NCBI GenBank assembly: GCA_035294085.1
Contig: DATGLP010000022.1
Span: 1-59,742 of the forward strand
DNA length: 59,742 nucleotides
Source of the DNA: Acidimicrobiales bacterium
GTDB lineage: Bacteria > Actinomycetota > Acidimicrobiia > Acidimicrobiales > Bog-793
Direction of reading: 5' to 3'
Made by a program: the position numbers and the translations under genes. The notes beneath the pieces were generated by a model. It saw nothing but the letters and a program-made list of their open reading frames with translations, made no database searches and was not told the DNA's origin. Position 1 is the stretch's first letter, and every line of letters starts with the position of its first letter. This document shows, piece after piece, positions 24,717 through 33,086 of the stretch.

Positions 24717-25586
24717 CTACTCCAGGCCGAACAGCCGTACCGCGTTGTCCCGAATGATCTTCTGCTTCGACGCCGCCGGGATCGGGAGCGCGTTGAATTC
24801 CTCCATCCAGCGATCAACCGACACGATCCCTGAGTCGGATCCGAACAGCATCTTGTCGGACAGGATGCTCTTGGCGTGGTTCACCAGGTCCTGGGAGAAG
24901 TGCTTTGGCGCCCACCCTGACAGGTCCATGAAGTAGTTGGCCTTGTGGCGCGCCACGGCCAGATTCTCGGCATCGTACGGCCATGAGGGATGGGCACCGA
25001 TGATCTTCAGCTCGGGGAAGTCGGCGGCCACGTCGTCGAGGTATGGAATGGGCCTGGTGTACTTGAGCTTGATGCCCATGCCACCTGGTGTCCCAGCGCC
25101 TGCCGCCGCCATGCCCGTGTGGAACAGCACGATGAGGCCGAGTTCCTGGATCGTCTCCCACAGGGGGTAGAAGCGGGGGTCGTTCGGGTAGAAGTGCTGG
25201 CGGGCTGGGTTGAACTCCCCGATACCCTTCAGTCCAAGGTCGGCACACCGGCGGACTTCCTCGATGGCCAACCGCCCCATCCAGGGGTCCACGATGCCGA
25301 ACCCGATCAGTACGTCGGAGTTCGCCTCGACCACCTTGGCCACGTAGTCGTTCGGCAGCCCGCGTCGCCCGGTCACGGTCTCGTCCGTCGTGTTCAGGAC
25401 GACAGCCATCATCCGACGGCGCCGGTACTCCTCCGCCATCTCGTCCGCGGGGACGATCTCGTACCGGCGGCCCGCGTACCGCGCCATCTGGCGTGCGGTC
25501 TCGCCGGCCGCCTCGCGGGCGGCAGCGTCGCGGAGGTGGACGTGCACGTCGATCGCCACCACATCGCCGATGGTCATCCGTGTCAT
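24717..25586 (-). CDS. Amidohydrolase-2 family protein of the carboxylase block
   Basis: A 289-residue TIM-barrel hydrolase. AIDVHVHLRD has His15 and His17; LIVLFHTGMAAAG, LKIIGAHPSWPYDAENLAVA and LFGSDSGIVSVDRWMEEF supply the remaining His and Asp ligands. ATG 25586 follows GGAGGGG. It is related to, but distinct from, the one at 21733. The group includes decarboxylases and lactone or amide hydrolases. It lies directly after the family III CoA-transferase gene and is probably cotranscribed. Base composition is visibly less GC-rich than in the flanking operons. Confidence 0.85.
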   Translation of the reverse strand: MTRMTIGDVVAIDVHVHLRDAAAREAAGETARQMARYAGRRYEIVPADEMAEEYRRRRMMAVVLNTTDETVTGRRGLPNDYVAKVVEANSDVLIGFGIVDPWMGRLAIEEVRRCADLGLKGIGEFNPARQHFYPNDPRFYPLWETIQELGLIVLFHTGMAAAGAGTPGGMGIKLKYTRPIPYLDDVAADFPELKIIGAHPSWPYDAENLAVARHKANYFMDLSGWAPKHFSQDLVNHAKSILSDKMLFGSDSGIVSVDRWMEEFNALPIPAASKQKIIRDNAVRLFGLE

Positions 25587-25638
25587 GCAGGCACCCCTCC
25601 GTCCGTAGGTCGTCTGTCCGGGCAGTAGCGGGAACGCG

Positions 25639-26865
25639 TCACTCCTGCCCTCCGACTGCAGCGCCGGCGCCGCCGCTCGCGACCGCTTGCCGATCAATGC
25701 CCACCTCGGCCAGGACCGCCTCGGTGTGCTCACCAACCCACGGCACCGCGGCAGAGCGGTCGGGCGCCGCGAACCCCGCGATGGGGCTGCCGACGCCTGT
25801 GAAGGCCCGTTCGCCGCTGCCGAACCGGTGGAACAGATCCAGGGACGTGACGAGCTCGTCTTCGGTCGCTTCCGCAACCGTCAGGATTGGGGCGACAGGC
25901 ACGTCGGCCGCGGTCAGTCGCTCCAGCCATACCTGACGGGGCTCGGTGACGAACACCCTTGACAGCACGTCGTGCAGCTCCTCGTAGTGCTCGCGACGAG
26001 CAGCCGGGCTCGCGAAGCGCTCGTCGTCCGCCAGTTCCGGAACCCCCAGCGCGCTGACGAGGCTCGTCCAGAACTTCGACACCGACGACAGGTGGATGGC
26101 GATCGGCAGCCCATCGGCGCAGACGAAGCCGTGCGACTGCGAGGCCCGGACACGCGACATTCGGTCCGCCACCTCCCCCGACGAGAAGTAGTTGGCGAAG
26201 GCGATCTCCTGGATGGAGACGCAGGCACCCAGCATCGTGGCCGTCACGTGCGCCCCCCGGTCGGTGCGGCTCCGCTGGACCAGAGCGGCCAGCACGGCGA
26301 GGGCTCCCTGCATGCCGGCGAGGTGGTCGGCTAGGGCCGGTCCACTGGGTGTGGGTCGCGTCATGTCGGTGAACTGGCTCCACAGCCCGCTGCGGGCCTG
26401 CGCGATGGCGTCATACACGGGCCGCTGGTCGCTGTCGTTCATTCCCCTGATCGAGCAGTAGACGAGCCTGAGGTTGTGCTGCATCAGGTCGCCGTAGCCG
26501 AGGCCGAGGGCGTCGAGGAACCCGGGCCGGAAGTTCTCGATCAACACGTCCGCTGATTCGATCAGTCGGACAACGGCTCGTTGACCGGCCTCGGTACGGA
26601 TGTCGACGGCGACGCTGCGCTTGCCGCGGTTGATCGACTTGAAGGCGTCGCTCGACTCCCTGCTGCGGGCATCCCAGCGACGGAAGGGATCGCCGGTTCC
26701 CGGCAGCTCGACCTTGATCACGTCGGCACCGAGGTCGAGCAGCACCATGGCGGCGTACGGGCCACTGATCACATTGGCGAGCTCGATGACACGGATGCCG
26801 TGCAGCGGCGGCATCGGCTTTCCGTCCTGGTGCTCGCTCGCCGGGTGGTGGATTGCTGTGGTCAT
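25639..26865 (-). CDS. Family III CoA-transferase (CaiB/BaiF type), carboxylase block
   Basis: A 408-residue member of the formyl-CoA/carnitine CoA-transferase family: LHGIRVIELANVISGPYAAM near 20-39, ADVIKVELPGTGDPFRRW, SINRGKRSVAVD, and PALADHLAGMQGALAVLAAL, where the Asp is the expected acyl-anhydride residue. The usual donor is succinyl-CoA or another thioester. It starts 15 bases after the carboxyltransferase stop. Activation of an organic acid to its CoA ester before or after carboxylation is the likely role. It is distinct from the GC-richer family III enzyme at 35894. Confidence 0.9.
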   Translation of the reverse strand: MTTAIHHPASEHQDGKPMPPLHGIRVIELANVISGPYAAMVLLDLGADVIKVELPGTGDPFRRWDARSRESSDAFKSINRGKRSVAVDIRTEAGQRAVVRLIESADVLIENFRPGFLDALGLGYGDLMQHNLRLVYCSIRGMNDSDQRPVYDAIAQARSGLWSQFTDMTRPTPSGPALADHLAGMQGALAVLAALVQRSRTDRGAHVTATMLGACVSIQEIAFANYFSSGEVADRMSRVRASQSHGFVCADGLPIAIHLSSVSKFWTSLVSALGVPELADDERFASPAARREHYEELHDVLSRVFVTEPRQVWLERLTAADVPVAPILTVAEATEDELVTSLDLFHRFGSGERAFTGVGSPIAGFAAPDRSAAVPWVGEHTEAVLAEVGIDRQAVASGGAGAAVGGQE

Positions 26866-26880
26866 TGTCGGTCGGTCCTG

Positions 26881-28359
26881 TCAGCGGACGATGGTGAGGG
26901 AGCTGTCGCCGAGCGACAGGAAGAACCGCGAGATCTCGGGATTGTTGGCCACTGCCGTGGCCAGCTCTGCCAAGCCTGAGCCCCTGGGATACACACGGCG
27001 GTACTCGTCGTAGGTGGCCGTATACGCTCGGGGAGCTGGCGAGTAGACACGACCGGCTTCATCGCCGACGTAGAGCCGGAGGATGAGCTCCTCGTCGGTG
27101 ATCGACGCGCCGAGGCGCTGGCGGACCTCGTCGAGGCCGACCTCCGGTGGCGGCCGGCGTGCCGCCAACTCGGCGGCACGAGGCCGATCGAGGATCTGCT
27201 CTCTGATCCCGGGGTCCATCACGTCGACGGCTTCACGGCCCCTGCGACCCAAGGCGTACTCGATGACGTCGTCGGTCACGGTCCCGTAACGCTTCCCCGT
27301 GGCGACGTTGATGGCCGCCTGACTGCCGACGACCTGCGACAGGGGCGTCACCATGATCGGGTAGCCGAACTCGGCTCGCACACGGGCGACCTCCGCGAGC
27401 ACCTCCGGCAGTCGGTGCGCCATGCCGAGCTGCTGGAGCTGGAAGGCGAGGTGCGCGATCATCCCACCCGGCACCTGATGGGTGTACAGCGACTGATCGA
27501 AGTCCGTCGGGCTGCCCTCGGGCATGCCGGTGACCGACGCCACGTAGGACAGATGGTCGCGAACCCGTTCCAGCGGCGCCAGGTCGATCGCTGCCGTGAA
27601 GCCGAGCGCCTCGAGGTTCTGCACCGTGCCGAAGATGGACGGCTGCGAGGTGCCGCTGGCCAGTGGCGGAATGGCCGTGTGGAAGATGGTCACGCCGAGC
27701 TCGGCAGCGATCACGTAGTTCAACGGCGCCATCCCGTTGTTGGAGTGCGCATGGAACTCCACGGGTACATCGCCGGCCGCGTGCAGCACGACCGGAATCA
27801 ACTCACGAGTCCTCTCTGGCGTGAGCAGCCCACCGACGTCTTTGAAGCAGATCCGATACGGCTTCAATGCTGCGATCGCCTTGGCTCGATTCTCGTAGTA
27901 GTCGGTCGTGTGTCGCGGGGACACCGAGTAGATGAGGTTGACGACCGACTTGATCCCATGGGAGGCGAGCCGGTCGCGCTCCTCCCCGAGAGCGTCAGGG
28001 TCGTTCCACGGGTCAGAGATCCGCGTCGTGGTGATCCCCAGTTCCACCACTCGATCCAGCAGTACCCCGCGCACGGAGCTCGGTACTGCCCGCGCGAAGT
28101 ACGGCGTGCCACCGCCGTGCAGCCGAAGCTGCGTCCGACGAGCCAACGGGACACCCAGCTTCAGCCAATCCCAGGGATTCTCCCGAAGGTCCTTGACATG
28201 GCGAGCGAAGAGGCCGGGCTGGAGGAACTCAACACCGTCGAACCCCGCCGCATCGATGTCCGCTACCGTCGGCAGCATCGCATCGATGTTCAGGCGCGCC
28301 GCCCACAGGCTCTGCGCACCATCTCGCAGGGTGGTGTCCACGAAACGGACCTCGGGCAC
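26881..28359 (-). CDS. Biotin-dependent carboxyltransferase subunit (PycB/OadA/transcarboxylase-5S-like)
   Basis: A 492-residue protein with an HMGL-like TIM barrel (about 1-290), starting VRFVDTTLRDGAQSLW. It has ICFKDVGGLLTP, containing the functional Lys normally carboxylated, and EFHAHSNNGMAP with metal-binding His. The C-terminal PYC/OADA domain follows (YTHQVPGGMIAHLAFQLQQLG, then LSQVVGSQAAINVATG). It lacks the biotin domain found at the end of many relatives; that function is on the separate carrier gene. Relatives carboxylate or decarboxylate 2-oxoacids such as pyruvate and oxaloacetate. The acceptor here is unknown. GTG start with GGGGGTAGG. Confidence 0.9.
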   Translation of the reverse strand: MPEVRFVDTTLRDGAQSLWAARLNIDAMLPTVADIDAAGFDGVEFLQPGLFARHVKDLRENPWDWLKLGVPLARRTQLRLHGGGTPYFARAVPSSVRGVLLDRVVELGITTTRISDPWNDPDALGEERDRLASHGIKSVVNLIYSVSPRHTTDYYENRAKAIAALKPYRICFKDVGGLLTPERTRELIPVVLHAAGDVPVEFHAHSNNGMAPLNYVIAAELGVTIFHTAIPPLASGTSQPSIFGTVQNLEALGFTAAIDLAPLERVRDHLSYVASVTGMPEGSPTDFDQSLYTHQVPGGMIAHLAFQLQQLGMAHRLPEVLAEVARVRAEFGYPIMVTPLSQVVGSQAAINVATGKRYGTVTDDVIEYALGRRGREAVDVMDPGIREQILDRPRAAELAARRPPPEVGLDEVRQRLGASITDEELILRLYVGDEAGRVYSPAPRAYTATYDEYRRVYPRGSGLAELATAVANNPEISRFFLSLGDSSLTIVR

Positions 28360-28508
28360 GGCCTACCCCCTACCGGACTGCCGACAGTATTCGACTGTGG
28401 AACGATGACGAAGATCCCGGCGATCGACCCCTGACATCGCACGGGCTGCAGGGTCTGGACGCGGGATCTTCGTCGCACGGATTCATACGCAGCCTCGCGG
28501 ATCCATAC

Positions 28509-29891
28509 TCAGCCCGACCACCCTCCGTTCGTGCTGGCCGCAACCAGCCCCGAGTGCTCTTCGAGCCAACGTGTCGAGTACGCCCCAGCGGCGAATGCCG
28601 TACTTGCGAGGATGCGCGCCTGTAGACCTGCCGTCGTCGTGATGCCGCCAATCCGGAGCTCGCGGAGGGCCCCCGCGAGCACGGCTATCGCCTCGGCGCG
28701 GGTACGGCCATGAGCCATGACCTTCATGACCAACGAGTCGTAGAAGGGCGGCACCGCTGACCCGACCCTGAGGGATGAGTCGACACGCACTCCGGGCCCG
28801 CCTGGCAGCTGCAGGGAGCTCACGCGACCTGGCGATGGCTGGAAGTTCCTGGTCGGGTCCTCGGCGTTGATCCGGCACTCTATGGCCGATCCGCGCACCT
28901 CGACCTCGCGCTGCAGTGGCGGGGCGGCGGTCCCTGCCGCGAGCGCCAACTGCAAGGCAACGAGGTCCCATCCGGTCACGAGCTCGGTGATGCCGTGCTC
29001 GACCTGGAGACGAGGGTTGACCTCGAGAAAGTAGAACGCGTCGCGCGCCGGATCGACGATGAATTCGACCGTGCCGAGCCCGTCGTAGTTGACCGTCCTC
29101 ATCAGCCGAACGGCAGCGTCTCGTATTGCCTGCTGGAGGTGAGCCGCCAGGAACGGGGCCGGCGCCTCCTCGATCAGCTTCTGATTGCGACGCTGTATCG
29201 AGCAATCTCGATCGCCGAAGTGCACCGTCGCACCCTGTCCATCCGACGCGATCTGCACCTCGACGTGCCGGGCGAACGGGACGAACGACTCGAGGTAGAG
29301 TCGGGAGTCGCCGAACGCTGCAGCCGCTTCCGCCGACGCCGCCGAGAATTCGAGCGCCAGCTGCGACGCGTCTTCGATCAGCCGCAGGCCGCGCCCTCCA
29401 CCACCGGCGACGGCCTTCAGCAGCAGCGGGAAGCCGACGTCGCGAGCACAGCTCGCAGCCTCCTCCGCAGTCGCTAGCGGGCCCGAGCCTCGAGCAGTCG
29501 GAAGGCCCGCTGCCTCGGCCGCGGCGCGCGCCGCTACCTTGTCCCCGAACGTCTCGAGCAGCTCGCGACGCGGCCCGACGAACCGGAGCCCGGTGTCAGC
29601 GCACGCCCGAGCGAGCGCAGGGCTCTCGGAGAGGAAGCCGTAGCCGGGATGCACCGCGTCGCAGTGGGTACCGATCGCAGCCGACACGATCGCCTCGACT
29701 CGCAGATAGCTCTCGGCCGGCCTGTTGCCACCGATGCAGACCGCGCGATCGGCCAACTCAGCGGCGAGGCTGTCTCGGTCGGCTGGAGTGGTCGCTACGA
29801 CGCACTCAAGGCCCAGCTTTCTGCACGCTCGGATGACTCGCAGTGCGATCTCGCCGCGATTTGCGATCAGCACCCGCCGGATGGGCCTCAT
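28509..29891 (-). CDS. Biotin carboxylase subunit (AccC-like)
   Basis: A 460-residue ATP-grasp biotin carboxylase of normal length. IRRVLIANRGEIALRVIRAC at the start, DAVHPGYGFLSE, LKAVAGGGGRGLRL (ATP-grasp glycine loop, about 157-170), GDRDCSIQRRNQKLIEEAPA, FLEVNPRLQVEHGITE and AIECRINAEDP are all present. It carboxylates the biotin on the carrier protein using ATP and bicarbonate. ATG 29891 was chosen at the start of homology, although the frame stays open upstream into the pseudogene region. The C-terminal domain is intact. It is first in the carboxylase block, 149 bases before the carboxyltransferase. Confidence 0.93.
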   Translation of the reverse strand: MRPIRRVLIANRGEIALRVIRACRKLGLECVVATTPADRDSLAAELADRAVCIGGNRPAESYLRVEAIVSAAIGTHCDAVHPGYGFLSESPALARACADTGLRFVGPRRELLETFGDKVAARAAAEAAGLPTARGSGPLATAEEAASCARDVGFPLLLKAVAGGGGRGLRLIEDASQLALEFSAASAEAAAAFGDSRLYLESFVPFARHVEVQIASDGQGATVHFGDRDCSIQRRNQKLIEEAPAPFLAAHLQQAIRDAAVRLMRTVNYDGLGTVEFIVDPARDAFYFLEVNPRLQVEHGITELVTGWDLVALQLALAAGTAAPPLQREVEVRGSAIECRINAEDPTRNFQPSPGRVSSLQLPGGPGVRVDSSLRVGSAVPPFYDSLVMKVMAHGRTRAEAIAVLAGALRELRIGGITTTAGLQARILASTAFAAGAYSTRWLEEHSGLVAASTNGGWSG

Positions 29892-30019
29892 GGTTCTGCA
29901 GCCCAGACCGCCACCCCCAGAGGAGTGGCTCCCATCTCCTCGAACTCTCCACGCTCGACGTCGATCGCTCGAACGGCGATCGTCAGGACGGCGAAGGCAC
30001 GGCCGGACCCATCGAAGCC
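29892..30019. other. Right edge of the inserted block
   Basis: This short stretch upstream of the biotin carboxylase must contain the promoter of the carboxylase block, but no clear -35/-10 pair stands out. Homology to the left repeat fades here at about 30030. Confidence 0.35.
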
Positions 30020-30273
30020 ATGCGGTCTGTTCGGTGTTCGGCTGCTTCGGGAGGTCGACGGCGACGCGACCCTGCGGTCCTCGAAGCAGGGCGGGAGGAC
30101 GTCGCCGGAGAGCACCCGCAGATCGAGGCGGGCGCGGTCCAGGCGCTCGAACCCGCTCGGCGAGCGACATCCTGCCCAGCGGCGCCGCGTAGAGGCGCGC
30201 GAGCGCCACCGTGCTCTCCCACTCGGCGCAGGTCGTCCGGCGGGGACAGGAGGACGTGGGCGTCGGCGAGCAC
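30020..30273 (-). pseudogene. Frameshifted 5' fragment of the amidohydrolase gene
   Basis: Reading from a GTG at 30273, LADAHVLLSPPDDLRRVGEHGG matches the start of the intact amidohydrolase at 22707 (shown there as VDVHAHLFPPDFLRRVEEHGG). The match then jumps frame to LARLYAAPLGRMSLAERV, again to LDLRVLSGDVLPPCFEDRRVA, and back to VAVDLPKQPN. At least three frameshifts and loss of the second metal His show it is dead. It lies 16 bases after the ATPase stop, the same spacing as in the left copy. Confidence 0.85.
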
Positions 30274-30380
30274 GGTCGACGCCCAGCCTTCACGCCTTCG
30301 GGGAGGCCGCCGCAGCGTCCTCGGCGGCCTGGACGCCGAGCTCCTCGACGATGAGCTCCCGCAGCTTGATCGCCGTGGGG
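30030..30380. repeat. Right copy of the diverged direct repeat
   Basis: The counterpart of 22470-22829. It contains the real ATPase 3' end, the same 16-base spacer and the decayed amidohydrolase start. The two copies bracket about 7.2 kb carrying the carboxylase genes and the transposase remnant. Confidence 0.8.
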
Positions 30381-31105
30381 TCCGCGCGCACCTGCGACTG
30401 GGTCCGCGGGCGCTCGAGCGGCACGTCGGCGATGTCGACGATCCTTCCCGGATGCGAGCGGAAGAGCGCGATCCGGTCGGAGAGGAAGATCGCCTCGTCG
30501 ATGTCGTGGGTCACGAAGACCGTCGTCATCCGGAACTGCGACCACAGCCGCTGGAGCTCGACCTGCAGCGCCTCCCGGGTGAAGTTGTCGAGGTGGGAGA
30601 ACGGCTCGTCCATGAGGAGCACCTTCGGCTGCGTCACGAGCGCTCGCGCGATCCCGACGCGCTGCTGCATCCCGCCTGAGAGCGTGTAGGGCGGCTGCTC
30701 GGAGACCGAGCCCAGCCCGACGAGGCGGAGCACCTCCATCGCCGCGGCCCGGGCTTCCTTGCCGGTGATCCCGCGAGCCTCGAGGCCCAGCTCCACGTTC
30801 CGGCAGACGCTCCGCCAGGGCAGGAGCGCTGTCTCCTGGAAGACGAACGCCATGTCACGCGAGCTCGTGCGCAGCGGCTCGCCCTCGAAGAGCACCTCGC
30901 CGGCATCCGGGGTCGTGAGGTTGTCGAGGATCCGCAGCAGGGTCGTCTTGCCGCAGCCGCTCGGTCCGACCAGGCTGAGGAACTCGCCCCGCCGCACCGA
31001 GAGGCTGACGTCGTAGAGCGCCGCGACCCGCGTCCGCTTGACCTCGAAGACCTTCGTGATGTTGCGGGCCTCGAGGATCGCCTGGCCGTCCACGTCGGCG
31101 GTCAT
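30290..31105 (-). CDS. ABC transporter ATP-binding protein, NitT/TauT type (system II)
   Basis: A 271-residue ATPase. Walker A GPSGCGKTT is at 47-55, the signature LSGGMQQ at 142-148, Walker B VLLMDEP at 162-168, and the switch His in VTHDIDEAI. ATG 31105 overlaps the stop of the preceding permease by four bases (ATGA). The last 30 residues are duplicated as a remnant at 22724. It energises the two-permease importer of the operon at 31-34 kb and is the last intact gene of that operon. Confidence 0.9.
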   Translation of the reverse strand: MTADVDGQAILEARNITKVFEVKRTRVAALYDVSLSVRRGEFLSLVGPSGCGKTTLLRILDNLTTPDAGEVLFEGEPLRTSSRDMAFVFQETALLPWRSVCRNVELGLEARGITGKEARAAAMEVLRLVGLGSVSEQPPYTLSGGMQQRVGIARALVTQPKVLLMDEPFSHLDNFTREALQVELQRLWSQFRMTTVFVTHDIDEAIFLSDRIALFRSHPGRIVDIADVPLERPRTQSQVRADPTAIKLRELIVEELGVQAAEDAAAASPKA

Positions 31106-32028
31106 GCCTGCCCCATCGTGCCCGTCGCGCGCACCCAGCTGAAGAACATTCTCTCGATCCCCTTGAACAGTCCGACGATTCCGAGACCAATCCCCGCCGT
31201 GACGACGACGATGGCGAGGATCCTGTCCGTCGCGAGCTCCGTCTGGTAGAGCTGCAGGAGGTAGCCGATGCCGACGTTCGAGAACTCGAGCTCGGCGATG
31301 ATGAGGCCGACGAGGCTGACGCTCGCGCACAGGCGCGCGCCGGCGAGGATGTAGGGCACGGCGGCGGGGACTCTGATCTTGCGCGTCGTCTGCCAGGCAG
31401 TGAGCCCCGTCGCGCGGGCGACGTCGAGGTAGGTCCTGTTCACGTTGCGCACGCCGGCCATCGTGTTGAGGATCACGACGAAGATGTTCGTCAGCACGGC
31501 GAAGAGGATCCGGCCCTCGGACGCGACGCCGATCCAGACGATGAGCAGCGGGATGAGGACCACGCGCGGCGTCGCCATGAGGAAGTTCACGAACGGGTTC
31601 AGGAGTCGCTCCACCAGGCGGAAGCGACCCATCACCGTGCCGATCAGGACGCCCCCGACCATGCCGATCGCGAGCGAGATCGCCCACTCCGACATCGTCG
31701 AGGCGAGCGCCGACCCGAGGGTCCCCGAGTCGAACAGGTACCGGTAGGCGCGCGCGACCCGCCACGGGTTCGAGAAGAGGAGCGGGTTCAGCCACAGGCT
31801 GGAGAGCTGCCAGGCGCCGAGCAGCAGCGCCATCGCCCCCGCCGGCAGCAGGACGCGCAGCCAGCGCTCCCTCGTGCGGCTGCGCCCCGGCAGGCTGCGA
31901 AGGAGCGCCGCGACCTCCGCCTCGCGCGCTTCGCGCGCGCGGCTCGCCGAGCGCGCGCCGATCGCGGCTCCCTCCGCGAGCAGGGGCCCAGCCCCGCGGG
32001 ACTCGAGCTCGAGCATCTCGTCGGCCAT
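31102..32028 (-). CDS. ABC transporter permease B, SsuC/TauC type (system II)
   Basis: A 308-residue inner-membrane permease with a longer cytoplasmic N-terminus (about 50 residues) and a first span LLPAGAMALLLGAWQLSSLW. The binding-protein-dependent transport domain has the EAA-type loop YLDVARATGLTAWQTTRKIRVP. It begins four bases after the stop of permease A and overlaps the ATPase start. Two different permeases in one operon suggest a heterodimeric channel, unlike system I. Confidence 0.88.
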   Translation of the reverse strand: MADEMLELESRGAGPLLAEGAAIGARSASRAREAREAEVAALLRSLPGRSRTRERWLRVLLPAGAMALLLGAWQLSSLWLNPLLFSNPWRVARAYRYLFDSGTLGSALASTMSEWAISLAIGMVGGVLIGTVMGRFRLVERLLNPFVNFLMATPRVVLIPLLIVWIGVASEGRILFAVLTNIFVVILNTMAGVRNVNRTYLDVARATGLTAWQTTRKIRVPAAVPYILAGARLCASVSLVGLIIAELEFSNVGIGYLLQLYQTELATDRILAIVVVTAGIGLGIVGLFKGIERMFFSWVRATGTMGQA

Positions 32029-32031
32029 GGC

Positions 32032-32883
32032 TCAGCGGCTCCCGCTCGTCTCCCGGATCCACGGGAAGAGCCGCTCCTCGGCCACTCTGAGGAGCCAGAA
32101 GAGCAGGAAGGCGAGGCCGGTCGCCGACAGGATCGCGGCGATGAGCGCGCCCACCAGCCCCTTCTGCCCGAAGATCTCCGTCAACCCGCCCAGCCCCGCG
32201 TCCCCGACCTCCTGGCCGGCGAGGACCATCCCGAGGGTCGCCATGGCGAGACCGAGGCGAAGGCCGACGAAGATGTACGGCGCGGCCGCCGGGAGGACGA
32301 CCTTCCAGACGCGCTGGCGGCGCCCGAGCGTGAGCGCCCTGCTCACGAGGTGGTAGGTACTGCTCACGTTCCTCACGCCGATCCAGGAGTTCAGCAGGAT
32401 CGGCCAGACCGACAGCACCGTGATGAAGGCGACGCGCGCCACGTAGCCGAAGCCGAACCAGTCCTCCATCACGGGCAGGAGCACGACGACCGGCGTGGCG
32501 ATGCCGATCGTCACGAGCGGGTCGAGCGACATCTCAACGAAGCGGAGCGACCCCATCGCGAGCCCGACGGCGATCCCGAGGACCGCGGCGATGGCGAAGC
32601 CCACGACCTCCTCGGCGACGCTGTCGGCGAACGCGCGCGGCAGCTCGGCGCTGGCAACGATGTGGCCGAACGCGGTCGCGACGGCGCTCGGGGTCGAGAA
32701 GAGGTAGAGCGCGTGCGGGTAGCTGTCGCCGTACCACTGCCAGAGGCCGACGAAGACGGCGACGGCGACGAGGCCGATGCCCCGGCCGTCCCACGCTCGC
32801 AGCAGCGAGCTCGTCCGCGCTGCTGGCGCGTCGGCCGCAGCCGTGCCCGGGTCCTCGACCATCGTCGAACCAGCCACGCTCAT
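32032..32883 (-). CDS. ABC transporter permease A, SsuC/TauC type (system II)
   Basis: A 283-residue permease with spans beginning at IGLVAVAVFVGLWQWYG and an EAA-like loop YHLVSRALTLGRRQRVWKVV. ATG 32883 was chosen because AGAGGG lies seven bases upstream. The ribosome site and start are duplicated 23 bases upstream, creating an eight-codon leader frame whose stop overlaps this ATG. It is located downstream of a strong hairpin that follows the binding-protein gene. Confidence 0.87.
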   Translation of the reverse strand: MSVAGSTMVEDPGTAAADAPAARTSSLLRAWDGRGIGLVAVAVFVGLWQWYGDSYPHALYLFSTPSAVATAFGHIVASAELPRAFADSVAEEVVGFAIAAVLGIAVGLAMGSLRFVEMSLDPLVTIGIATPVVVLLPVMEDWFGFGYVARVAFITVLSVWPILLNSWIGVRNVSSTYHLVSRALTLGRRQRVWKVVLPAAAPYIFVGLRLGLAMATLGMVLAGQEVGDAGLGGLTEIFGQKGLVGALIAAILSATGLAFLLFWLLRVAEERLFPWIRETSGSR

Positions 32884-32920
32884 GCAAGACCCTCTGCCGT
32901 GCTCATGCAAGATCCTCTGC
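32878..32920. repeat. Tandem 20-base repeat containing a ribosome site and start codon
   Basis: The units at 32878-32897 and 32901-32920 are identical at 19 of 20 bases and separated by three bases. On the minus strand each reads AGAGG(G/A)TCTTGCATGAGC, that is, Shine-Dalgarno, spacer and ATG. Confidence 0.85.
32880..32906 (-). CDS. Possible eight-codon leader peptide coupled to permease A
   Basis: ATG 32906 has its own AGAGGA ribosome site and opens an eight-codon frame (MSTAEGLA) whose TGA overlaps the permease ATG (ATGA). It exists because a 20-base unit holding ribosome site and start is repeated. It may be a by-product of the repeat or a device for translational coupling. Confidence 0.35.
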   Translation of the reverse strand: MSTAEGLA

Positions 32921-33020
32921 AGATCCCCGGTCCGCCCTCGCGGCAGCGCTTCCTCGCGTCACACCTGCGACGAGGCCGTGCCGCCCGCCGGGCACCCACC
33001 CGCGCACCGTAGCGCGCGTG

Positions 33021-33054
33021 GTGAGAGGGTGGCGGACACCCGCCACCCTCTCAC
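33021..33054 (-). terminator. Perfect 15-bp hairpin between binding-protein and permease genes
   Basis: GTGAGAGGGTGGCGG (33021-33035) pairs perfectly with 33040-33054 across a four-base loop. There is no T run, so it may be a partial terminator or an RNA-stabilising 3' stem for the binding-protein message. It lies 33 bases after the binding-protein stop at 33087, reading leftwards. Confidence 0.65.
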
Positions 33055-33086
33055 GGAGCGACCCGTCGGACGGGTGCGCCTCGCGC

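Noticed and set aside
31106-32062. Open frame extending the ABC ATPase by about 320 codons into the permease gene.
   Set aside because: The extension is out of frame with the real permease and has no family similarity. ATG 31105 with an ATGA overlap is the natural start.
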